Shown one piece after another: positions 1 to 10,206 of a DNA stretch of 64,000 nucleotides; position 1 is the stretch's first letter, and every line of letters begins with the position of its first letter. Under the pieces are notes generated by a model. The model had not been told where the DNA came from. It saw nothing but the letters and a program-made list of their open reading frames with translations, and searched no databases. The DNA comes from Prinsepia uniflora (lineage: Eukaryota; Streptophyta; Magnoliopsida; Rosales; Rosaceae). The stretch spans positions 24,649,566 to 24,713,565 of the forward strand of contig CM064871.1 of NCBI GenBank assembly GCA_032719365.1, read 5' to 3'. Made by a program: the position numbers and the translations under genes.

Positions 1-1010
1 ATGCTTCATGAGCGATACTTTGCTTCGTGTGTGAAGGTTGCGGGGCGAAGACTTCAGGTGCTTCGCATGTCGAAGGCTTAGGGTTGCTTCGCATGGCGAA
101 GGCTTAGGGGTGCTTTGCATGGCGAAGGCTTAGGGTGCTTCGTTGTGCGAAGGTTTAGAGTGCTTCGCTCGATGAAGCCTTGGATTTCTTCGCGGGGCAA
201 AGACTTGGAGTATTTCGCGGGGCGAAGACTTGCAGTGCTTTACGGGGCGAAGGCTTGGATTACTTTGCGGGGCGAAGGTTTGGAGTGTTTTGAGGGGCGA
301 AGGCTTGGAGTACATCGTTGGGTGAATACTTAGAATGCTTCGTGTGGCGAAGGCTTGGAATGCTTCGCGAGGTGAAGGTTTAGAATGCTTAACGGGTTGA
401 AGTCTTTAAGTACTTCGCGTGGCGAAGGTTTAGAATGCTTCATGTGGCGAAGGTTTTGTGCGCTTCACGTGGAAAAGGCATAAAGTGTTTCGCCTGGCGA
501 AGGTTTCGTGTGCTTCACGTGACGAAGGCTTTAAGTGCTTCGCGTGGTGAAAGCTTGGAGTGCTTCGAGGGGCGAAGGCTTGGAGTGCTTCCCGGGACGA
601 AGGCTTGGAGTGCTTAGCGTGGTGAAGGCTTGGAGTGCTTCGTGTGGCGAAGGCCTCGAGTGCTTCACGTGCCGAAGTCTTTGAATGCTTCACGTGGAGA
701 AGGTTTCATGTGCTTCACGTGGCGAAGGCTTAAAGTGCTTTGCGTGGCGAAGGCTTAAAGTGCTTTGCGTGGCTAAGGCTTAGAGTTCTTCGCATGGCGA
801 AGGCTTAGAGTGCCTCTTATGGCGAAGGCTTAGAGTGCTTCTTGTGGCGAAGGCTTAGAGTGCTTCTTGTGGCAAAGGCTTAGAGTGCTTCGCGTGGTGA
901 AGGCTTAGAGTGCTTTGCATGGTGAAGGCTTTGAGTGCTTTGCATGGCGAAGGCTTAGAATGCTTTACGTGGCGAAGGTTTTGTGTGTTTTTCGTGGCGA
1001 AGGTTTCAAG
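1..1010. repeat. 25-bp minisatellite array
   Basis: About 40 head-to-tail units of roughly 25 bp; the array runs off the left edge of the window. The common unit reads GCTTCGCGTGGCGAAGGCTT followed by AGAGT. Each unit holds a short inverted repeat, CTTCGC-GTG-GCGAAG, with variants in the loop and inner stem. Units are most regular at 720-960 and more diverged at 1-330. Because 25 is not a multiple of 3, any open frame through it gives a 25-residue repeated peptide, so the small open frames here are by-products. No function is evident. Confidence 0.93.
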
Positions 1011-1679
1011 GGGTGTCACGATACATGGTCCAACACTTGAAATTGATGATGCATGGTCGAATATGGTGCCGAAGATCACTCCCAAACTGTCGTCACATTG
1101 GATTCCTTGGAGGCATCGATCCAGCATCTTTTAGACTCCTTTTGTATGGAGTATGCCTTGATGAAGGGGAGAGTAGTGTCGAGTTCGGTGGTGTCAACTT
1201 CCTGGGGTCACCATTGTTGAAGTATGTGAGCATGTTGGTGAGTATTTCCCGTCATCCTCACTGCAGCAGCAAGGATATTTTGAGCCTTCGTCGACTTGTC
1301 CACCTGATTTGAGCATGCGTGTACAATATGGGGGGTTGCATGATGTTGTTGGCTCTTACGTGGTACTCAACGTGTGATAGTGCTCTGAAGTGCCTCCCTA
1401 GTCATTCATGAGCTGATGGCCTTGGGTGGTGTTGTCTTCTTATTCTGTTAGTGCAACGTTTTCTCTAGAATCGCTCAGTGACGTATCTCGAGAAATAGTT
1501 CGGTGATGGACATGCTCTTTACTGGTACCCCTTGGGATGTTCCCTGTCCTTTGTGAGGTGTGTTGCGTCTCCTAGTAGCACCGGAGGTTTTGAGGTCTCC
1601 TGGACATCATCGTAGGAGCTCCAATTAGCCTCAGTCCTAATTCTTAGCTGTTCGTCCTGCTCGTGCTCCGTTAGCTAGG
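1011..1679. other. unassigned sequence between two tandem arrays
   Basis: After the last clear 25-bp unit the sequence becomes non-repetitive. A 109-codon open frame (983-1312, + strand) starts inside the minisatellite and has no motif I recognise. I see no gene, RNA or transposon terminus here. Confidence 0.4.
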
Positions 1680-2097
1680 TGTCGCATCACGTTCTTCGCG
1701 GGCTTGAATGTGTCCTCTTACGTGTCGAGTGAAGCATTGGGACTTATGCCATGAGCGCTAGTGGCACAGTGTCACGTCACGTTCTTCATGGCTTGAGAGC
1801 ATCCTCGTGCATGTCATGCAGAGGGTTGGTGGTCATGCCTCGAGCTCAAGCGGTCTGCTGTTACATCACGGTGTACGTGGGCTCATATGCATCCTCATGC
1901 ATGGTTTGCAGAGTGTTAGGAGTTATGCCTCGAGTTTTAGCAGCACGGTGTCACATCACGTTCTTCATGGGTTCGAGTGCGTCCTCGTACAGTGTATGTC
2001 ATGCGGAGCATTGGGACTTATGTCTTGAGCTTTAGTGGCAAGATCACACCATGCCCTTCATGGGCTTGAGTGCGTCCTCATGCATGATGTGGGTTGT
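1680..2097. repeat. ~90-bp tandem repeat, about 4.6 copies
   Basis: Units begin near 1680, 1768, 1860, 1948 and 2041. Each shares a core like TCACATCACGTTCTTCATGG, then GCTTGAGTGCGTCCTC, a GCAT-rich stretch, and a tail resembling GGGACTTATGCC. Unit lengths vary from 88 to 94 bp and the last is cut off at about 2097, where the gypsy-type sequence begins. Stop codons occur in all frames across the array, so it does not look like a repeat protein. Confidence 0.8.
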
Positions 2098-2335
2098 TCA
2101 TGAAAAAGCTGGAGGGTATGCATTGAGTATTTCTCAATCCGGCTCTCAATGAAAGTACCAGCTGTTGATGCAGAAATCGTCCGGACTTGTAGAATTCCTT
2201 CTTGATCCCTACACCCAATAACAAGAAACAAACGAGGTTAAGGTTGAGGCTCGGGGGTGGTTCAACCAAAAACACTTTGATGCCAAAGTCAATTTAATCG
2301 ATAGAATAAACCGGAAAAGTTTCAGTATGAGTTTT
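2098..2335 (-). mobile_element. Gypsy (Tat/Athila-like) element: start of internal region, PBS and inner part of LTR
   Basis: On the minus strand an LTR ends in ...GCATCAACA (plus-strand position 2163). It is followed by a primer-site-like stretch, TGGTACTTTCATTGAGAGCC (2141-2160), resembling the TGGTGCTTTCATTGAGAG sequence common just inside Tat/Athila-type Ty3/gypsy LTRs. The LTR part (2163-2335) is interrupted by element A; its other half is at 34816-35153. To the left only about 65 bp of internal region is recognisable before the tandem repeats. The lineage is inferred from memory of this motif, not from coding domains. Confidence 0.6.
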
Positions 2336-5044
2336 TGTAACGACCGGTCCCGAATATCGGGATTAAATATTAATTAATTATGGTTTAGAATGACTAATCG
2401 GAGATTAGTTGAGAGAAATCAGACAAAATGTGTAAAACCGTTTGCACCTAATTGTGGGCAAAATGTTGACTTTTGACTTGGGAGGTCCGATAGCTGAGGG
2501 CCGAGGACCGTTATGCAGATCGAATCAATAAGAATTTATAGACAGGCGGCACGTTGAAATCAGAGGTCCGACTAAAAAGTTATAGTCATGGGAGCGAAAT
2601 CGGGATTTAGCATTTCAGGAACCGAATAAAATATTACTTAAAGCTAATTGGGCAGATATTTAGTGTGGGGCCCTTGGATGAGTGACAAGTGTCACTCATC
2701 CCATGGCTTGGAACCCCCAAAATGTGGATATATGTCTATTGGTCATTAATTAATTAATTAATTAAACTCTCATCTCTCATCCTAACCATTCATCTCATCT
2801 AAACACTCATCCTCACCATCCATTTCATAAACCAAACTATCATCTGATTATCATCATCTATCTTCATCATTTTCCCATTGTTCTTCAATGAACCCGAGCA
2901 CCCAAACCTCATACATAAACCTTCTGATCCTCAACTAATGCAAGTAAAGTGTGAATGGAAAAGTGTGAGTGAGTGGGGAGGAATGTGATAATGCCACCAT
3001 GGAAGGCCCCCGTGTGTAGTGGCAGGAGCAGGAAGGCAGGCCGTATGCTCTGTTTCATTTGAATTTGAAAATGGTGGGTTGGGTTCTACTGATGATGGAC
3101 TGTCTTGGTGGGTTGTTTGAGAATTAGGAGGATGAGACGAGGTTGGTGGTGGCCATAGAGGTGCACAAAAGAGACGGTAAGCTATTTTCTCGTGAAATGC
3201 TATATTGAATTCGAAAATGGAAAATTGTGTTTGGGTCATTGTTTTTTAAATTGGTTGCTTAGGTGAGCATCTGGAAGCTGCCAAGAGTCGATCAAGATTG
3301 GATTTTGGGCGTGAGGTGGCCTGTAGTGGCCGGAGACAGCGGAGGAAAATAGACCGGTGGATTGTCGATCAGGGAGGTAATTGTCATCCCAAAATTTCAG
3401 GTTTTGATATCAGTAATAGATTAGAATCAGTGGAATGAAGCTATAGGATTAATTGGGAATGAAAATAGGTGGGAAAATGGAGAAAACCGGGGACACCGGT
3501 CTTGTCCGGTCGAAACAAGTGAATAGGTTCACCAGAGGTTGAAGGTGACACTGTTCTCCGGCGCGTGAGGGGTATTTTGGGGATGACTTCAACATGTCAA
3601 ATCATCTATTTGATGTATGGAACATTTTGGGACTGCTTTCGTGTCGATCGGAAGAGGTTAGTAGGAGGTTAATGAAGAGGTTAGTAACCCTCTAGTGTGA
3701 TTTGGACAGGTTTGGAAGTCTCGATGATAGTGATGGGGTTCGGGACGGCTTATGTCACGGGTATCGAGGCGGTAGCGTAGGACGGTATGTGAGTGGACTT
3801 CATTTTCTAAACTGTGATGCATGCATAACTATTTTATATGTTTTACATACGTTATTTCTATGATGATGATTGTGGTACTGGTGGTTTACATGAGGGCACG
3901 TATTTCGAGGTAATCCCGTATTTACGCGCTTTTCGAGGATCTCGAGTTTATGCTATGGCTATGTGATTGTGAGTCTAATTATGGTTCTATAGCATGATTT
4001 CGATTTTGGAAAGATGAACTCGGGCATAAGACCCATTTGAATTATGTAATCGGGATAGGGGCCCAGGTTGTTTACGAAATCGGGTTGGGTCCCTTTTGAG
4101 TTATGTGATCGGGCCGGGGGCCCAGTGGTTTACAAAATCAGGCATGAGGCCCAATTGAGTTTTATAAATGTGATTTCGGGTCTAGGACCCTATGTTTCAT
4201 AAACGTGATTTCAGGTCGGGGACCCTAAATAGTTTTGTGATGTTTTATGGAGATTTCGGGCAAGGCCCATTGAGATGTTTTGAAATGACTTTGTAAAACT
4301 ATTTTGCATATACCATCTTGATACGAGGATATGTGATGGTCTCCTCCAGGTGTCTGGGACACTGGGGAAGTCACGGTGCATTGCCTGCGAGGGGTGATTA
4401 TACGAAGCTACCGGACCGTATGGTGACTCAGGAGTAGGAATGCTATAATTAGGCGTCTGGGACGACAGACATCTGAGATGTCTGAGATATTGACCCGGAC
4501 AGACCCCGAGTAGCACGCGTTTCTTATTACCGTGAGATATGACATCGGGGACGTCAAGCGTCTGGAACGCTAGGCATCTGGGATGCCGAGGATGGTTATG
4601 TGGTAAATATGGACTATGGGATCTATGAAATGGCTTTCAGATAGATTTGTGTTCATGAATTTAGGCAGTGGCCCACTTGGTTTTGGAGTTACAGTTTTTG
4701 GGCTACGCCCCTAATGGTTTATTTGAATAAATGTTTTGAATTACTTATTTTCGATGCATGCATACTTTTTAGTGAAGGGCATAAATGTCTTTATGAAATG
4801 TGTTTTTATGAACTTATTGATTTTCGTCCACTCACAGTTCTTAATGGTTTTAATGCCCTTCAGGTAGATCACGGATGCGGGCTGTAGCAGAGACCGAGAC
4901 ATCGCACTCCTCCACCGTTCTTTGCGCTCTCTAGAAGCCCTGTATGGGCTGAGGTATGTATTATCCCTTGTCTAACACTCCGTGTCAAACGGGAGCATGG
5001 CATATCCCACGTTAATCCTGGGGGGATTCGGATGGGTCGTGTCA
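2336..5044 (+). repeat. 5' LTR of element A
   Basis: Starts TGTAACGACC and ends ...GGATGGGTCGTGTCA, directly before the primer site. Its first ~150 bp hold two TTGAC boxes (2466 and 2473). The last kilobase holds two runs of short hairpins: GGGYC-type at about 4020-4225, for example GGGCC-GGG-GGCCC at 4111-4123 and GGGTC-TAG-GACCC at 4178-4190, and GACATC/GACGTC-type at about 4450-4590. Compared with the 3' LTR it lacks a stretch near 3560, consistent with a small deletion. No protein is encoded. Confidence 0.88.
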
Positions 5045-5046
5045 AG

Positions 5047-5058
5047 TGGTATCAGAGC
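5047..5058 (+). promoter_or_regulatory. Primer-binding site of element A (initiator tRNA-Met)
   Basis: TGGTATCAGAGC starts three bases after the LTR end. This is the complement of the 3' end of plant initiator tRNA-Met and would prime minus-strand DNA synthesis. Confidence 0.88.
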
Positions 5059-5313
5059 GAGGTTGTCGCTATTCAATAGTTCTCGTGGTACGCGCAAGTC
5101 GATGATGTGATGTCTCTACGTGGTCAGCCAGTTATCAACCTAATAGTAGGAAGCCGGTTTAATAGTTTTTGGATTTGAATAGTGGATAGTGTGTGATTGG
5201 CCAGATATGTCGTGCGTTAGTGTGATTCGACCCAAGTGGGGTTGTATGTGACAAACTGGTAATGTGGGACCGTTATCTCGGTCTTGTCATGTTATATTGT
5301 GGTGCTGCTGGGA

Positions 5314-5571
5314 GCAGCTGGGTTCGGGGAACCCTATTTGAGTAGTGATCTGAAAATGTGAGCCTCAGTTGAGTGATGGTCTGAGAATGTGAACCCTAGG
5401 GGTGATTGCTGGTGTGGGGAATGCTAGTACAAGAGTTAGCTGATGACCTTAGTGGTGGAACTCCCGTTGAGTTGATGGTAGGATTGGAATGACATCCATT
5501 TGATGTCAGGACCGCGAGGTCGGTCAGATTGCGGAATTTATTGCAAAGAGCAGTTGGGTTCAGAGGAACCC
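5314..5571 (+). other. Cluster of short hairpins in the internal region of A
   Basis: Seen directly: GCTGCT-GGG-AGCAGC (5314-5328), GGGTTC-GGG-GAACCC (5330-5344), GACATC-CATTT-GATGTC (5491-5507), GACC-GCGA-GGTC (5510-5521) and GGGTTC-AGAG-GAACCC (5556-5571). Element G carries counterparts in the same order on its sense (minus) strand with different but still complementary stems. Structure in the RNA is inferred. Confidence 0.6.
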
Positions 5572-8500
5572 TAGAGTGTGATTGATGAATTAGAATTGTG
5601 AGTTCGTAGTTGTTGAGGATTGGACGACTTTCCAAAGATGGGGTGGTCTGTCGAGTCGAACCCCAGATGGTGACTGATGGGTTGGAACTGGTGCTGTAAA
5701 GAGCGGCTGAGGTCGTGGATGACCATGTGGATGACTCTAGTGAGTCTAGTCGAAACTATGGAGGTTGGTTGGCCCGACACGAAATGAAATGATGGGATTC
5801 AATCCACGGGTACAGATATGAGATAATATATGGAATCCCGACTTAGACCGAATAATAGTGTGATGTGTGGATGCAGATCCTGATAACGATGACTGTTAGT
5901 CGACAGTCGTGTGGAGATGGCTGGCTATCGAGGGTGCTTGATGTAGTGGTAGTAGTTGAGGATCGGGGGACGTTCAGGGAATGTCCATTATCTTGTTGTG
6001 GATTGTCTGAATGGTGGTACCCATTGTTGTGGGGTACGCGAGAGACAGAGTTCCTTTCACCTGAGCGGAAATACAGGGTTGTTGTTTGGTATGAGTAATG
6101 ACTCAGGGTTTTCTGATTCGTACGTTGTGTGCCAGTGGTTGTGACGATGATGAGCCATGAGTTAGGATGTGACTCCGTCGTGATGGGCACATGTTCGGTA
6201 TCTGAGATTTGGTAGTGGTTGAGTGATGGACTGGATGGGATCTAGCGGGGATTGTGATGTGTTGGGATAAGTCCCAACAATTATGAGATGTCTAAGTGTT
6301 GAATGGATGAAAAGGTACGATTGAGAGGTCCAGGTAACGAATTACATCCTTTTGGATGCGCATAAACGGTGATAAAGGGACAAGAGGTCTAGGTAATAAA
6401 TTGGTTGCGGACACGTGGTTGTCCAAGTGAGTTGAGGATTTGGGAAGTCCAGTGGTTGGACTTGACACTTAGTTAGAAGCATATCAATTTTCCAACATGG
6501 TCTGAACTTCAGATTCGAGGAGAGTTGTGATTGAGGAGACGAGGAGTACTCGTGTCAGCATAGGTGATGGGTATCCTGAAGTCATTAGGGTGACTTCTTA
6601 TTTTCTACCCATAACAGACGATGATTGTTGTTACCACTACGTTGAGCGTGTATTGGTTGGTGGACCCGTGTTGTGTTTTGGGGTCATTAGGAGGAGTTGG
6701 GTATTTTGAGGCTAGGTGAATGAGATTTCTCATTTTCTACTTGGTGGCAGACGATGTTGGGTTGCTGGGTGTGGTGGGTGCAGTGAGTTGTGTTTGCACT
6801 CACGTAGGATGGATGATGATGTCATCATCTTGGATCATCCTTGATTTTTCGTAGGTGGAATGACAAGGATCGATATGAGGTAATTAGAGAGGACCCACAG
6901 CTTAGCCGTGTTTCATTTTTGACTGAATGATTAGATGTGAAAATAGTTGAGGAGTGATGTGACTGACGAAGGATTCCAAGAGGGTGTATGACCCTACAAA
7001 CAGATTTCAGGTGGATTGTTAGCTGAGTGAGCATGTGTGGATCATAGGTCGATCTGGATTGTGATGTTGTGGATATTGGAAATTGCGACGATCTAGGATC
7101 GTGATGTTACCGGTCGGGTGATGTGGTGATGGATCTAGATCATGATCTTGTTGATCAGGTTAGGTGGAGAGCTTATTGCCCTGTCGTGAATATTTGGATA
7201 TGGGATGTTGGGACTGAACTTCTTTTTGAAGTTAATCTGGTATGAGACGGTACTTGAGTGAGTTGAGATGTTTACGATTTGACTTGAATATTTGACTTTG
7301 TGAATGAGTGGGTATCCGACGGGGTCGGATTTTTTCAGCCTTAGATGTGTGGATGGTGGTGTTGGCTTCCCTATGAAGCCAATCGAATGTAATGTGTTAA
7401 TCGATTGAGCAAGTAACTGATAGGCTCAGAGTTGGTGCGTCTCAGTACACGTGGGTGAGTTTGGATGCTCTTTGGGCATGAATGGGTACGCCTTGGTAGA
7501 CGTGAGTCAGATTGGTAAGTGTTGGACTACGTGTTTGGGAGTAGACGTTGTGATGTTGGTCGGGTGACCATGGGACTCAGAATGGATGATGAGTTGGAGT
7601 AATCGATTTGTCTAGTACGAGATTGGACAGATGAGCCATGTAGTGGACCGGTTGGAGGCTGGATGTACGTACCCGGTACGTGTACGTGGATAGATACTGG
7701 ATAGGCCAATTGGTGCCTGGTGACGGTACGTAGGATGTTCCAGTAGTGTGTGGTTGAGCGTGTTGGTAGTCGGCTTAGTTCCGATATCATTGGATTGGTT
7801 GAGGACGTGAACTGGACATTGAATACTATATGCTAGGCAGAGTGATTTTGACTGATTCATTGATTGTATGAGCAGTTGCTCAGAGCCGTGGATGGCTAAT
7901 GGAACCCTAGAGCTAGGATGTGTATTACTACTGGGCAGGTATTCGATGGGGTCCAGTTACATGTAGTTCGAGTGAGATGTTGGTATACGTATACTCAAGT
8001 TGAATGAGTTGGTGGTTAGTGTAATCACGAGTTGTTTTGCGTGGATTGGATGCTCTGTGACTCTCACCAATGATAGAGTGGGTTATGAGAACATTTTGGT
8101 ACGAGGTACCTTGGTGCGACTCTAGAGTGAGTCATGGTGTGTTAGCGATTCGAATTGTGGCCATGGAGCCGTGAGTGACGGCTGAGAACGACGTTATGGA
8201 AAGTGTAATGTTGACATGGTAAAATTTAGGAAATGCAGAGAAATTGTGAGATTGAGTAACTCTCGATGTGGGAGAGCTGTCAGATTGATTTACGATTGGC
8301 CAAGTAATGAAGAATTGGCTGAATGTGTCAACGTGGATTGATGAGTAAGATTTTGTGACTCCGAGTGGGAGCATATGTTAAAGTGTATTAGTGACGGAGA
8401 GAAACCGTTAAGCTGAATGTGTCCGAGTAAGGCTAGAATTGTCAAGTGCTTGCATCGTGTGATCGATTTCACTCGAGGTGGTCGAGTGTAGTTGACACGA

Positions 8501-8647
8501 GGTGAGTTCGTGATGGAACGGCTGGGTGCAGACAAGTATTGTGCTGGTTAGTGGGTGTACAGGTGTACACATGTTGTGGGATCGAATTGTTTTCCACGAG
8601 GTGGATGTGGAATCGATATAGTCGGAATTTCGAGGACGAAATTATTT

Positions 8648-8660
8648 AAGGTGGGAAGGT
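8648..8660 (+). promoter_or_regulatory. Polypurine tract of element A
   Basis: AAGGTGGGAAGGT lies immediately before the 3' LTR and follows a TTCGAGGACGAAATT context that recurs at the same place in B, C and G. It would prime plus-strand synthesis. Confidence 0.75.
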
Positions 8661-10206
8661 GGTAACGACCCGTCCCGAATATCGGGATTAAATATTAATT
8701 AATTATGGTTTAGAATGACTAATCGAGGATTAGTTGAGAGAAATCAGACGAAATGTGTAAAATGACCGTTTTGCCCCTAATCGTGGGCAAAATGTTGACT
8801 TTTGACCTGGGAGGTCCGATGGCCGAGGGCCGAGGACCGTTATGTAGATCGAATCGATACGAATTTATAGACAGGCGGCACGTTGAAATAAGAGGTCCCA
8901 CTAACAAGTTATAGTCATGGGAGCGAAATCGGGATTTAGCATTTCGGGAACCGAATAAAATATTACTTAAAGCTAATTGGGCAGAAATTTATGTGGGGTC
9001 CTTGGATGAGTGACAAGTGTCACTCATCCCATTGCTTGGAACCCCCAAAATGTGGATCTATGTCTATTGGTCATTAATTAATTAATTAATTAAACTCTCA
9101 TCTCTTATCCTAACCATTCATCTCATCTAATCACTTATCCTCACCGTCCATTTCTTTAACCAAACTATCATCTGATTATCATCATCGATCTTCATCATTT
9201 CCCCATTATTCTTCAATGAACCCAAGCACCCAAACCTCATCCATAAACCTTCTGATCATCAGCTAATGCAAGTAAAGTGTGAATGGAAAAGTGTGAGTGA
9301 GTGGGGAGGAACGTGATGGAGCCACCATGGAGGGCCGCCGTGTGTAGTGGTAAGAGCAGGAAGGTAGGCCGTATGCTCTGTTTCATTTCAATTCGAAAAT
9401 GGTGGGTCGGGTTCTACTGATGATGGACTGTCTTGGTGGGTTGTTGAGAATTAGGAGGATGAGACGAGGTTGGCGGTGGCCATGGAGGTGCACAAAAGCG
9501 AAGGTAAGCTATTTTCCCGTGAAATGCTATATTGAATTCGAAAATGGCAAATCGGATTTGGGTCATTGTTTTTTTACTTGGTTGCTTAGGTGAGCATCTG
9601 GGAGCTGCCAAGAGTCGATCAAGATTGGTTTCGGGGCGTGAGGTGGCCTGTAGTGGCCGGAGACAACGGAGGAAAATGGAAGGGTGGATTGTCGATCGGT
9701 GAGGTAATTGTCAACCCCTAATTTTAGGTTTTGATGTCAGTAATAGATTAGAATCAGTGGAATGAAACTATAGGATTAATTGGGAGTGAAAATCGGTGGA
9801 AAAATAGAGAAAACCAGGGATGCCAGTCTTTTCCGGTCGAAACTAGTGAACCGGTTCAGAACCCGGTTCACCAGAGGTTGAAGGTGACACTGTTCACCGG
9901 CGCGTGAGGCCCACACGCAGCGCCTTTGGGCGGCACATGGGGACGCATGAGGGGTATTTTGGGGATAATTTCAATATGTGAAATCATCTATTCGATGTAA
10001 CGAACATTTTGGGACAGGTTTCGTGTCGATCGGATATCGTTTTGATATGTTTCGAGGTGTTCGAAGGTTTAGAATAGAGTTTAAAAATAGTTAAAAATTC
10101 GGGAAAATTTTGGGGCGTCAGTAGGAGGTTAATGAAGAGGTTAGTAACCCTCTAGTGTGATTTGGACAGGATTAGAAGTCCCGGTGATAGTGATGGGGCC
10201 CGGGAG
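8661..10206 (+). repeat. 3' LTR of element A, first piece
   Basis: Resembles the 5' LTR from its start (here GGTAACGACCCG, first T changed) up to the sequence around TGATGGGGCCCGGGAG, where element B is inserted. The last five bases, GGGAG, are the duplicated target. Confidence 0.87.

Larger units (their letters stand above)
5045..8660 (+). other. Non-coding internal region of element A
   Basis: It begins after the LTR with TGGTATCAGAGC (5047-5058), matching the primer site for initiator tRNA-Met, and ends with the purine tract AAGGTGGGAAGGT (8648-8660). No long open frame or retroviral motif is visible in 3.6 kb. Related sequence in similar order occurs in the internal regions of B, C and G. 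Many short interrupted palindromes are spaced along it: 5314-5328, 5330-5344, 5491-5507, 5556-5571, 7217-7233, 7314-7330, 7362-7382 and 8470-8488. Confidence 0.82.

Noticed and set aside
430..693. Repeat-protein-like frames in the 25-bp minisatellite
   Set aside because: Any frame through a 25-bp repeat without stops gives a 25-residue periodic peptide; both strands and several frames do so equally.
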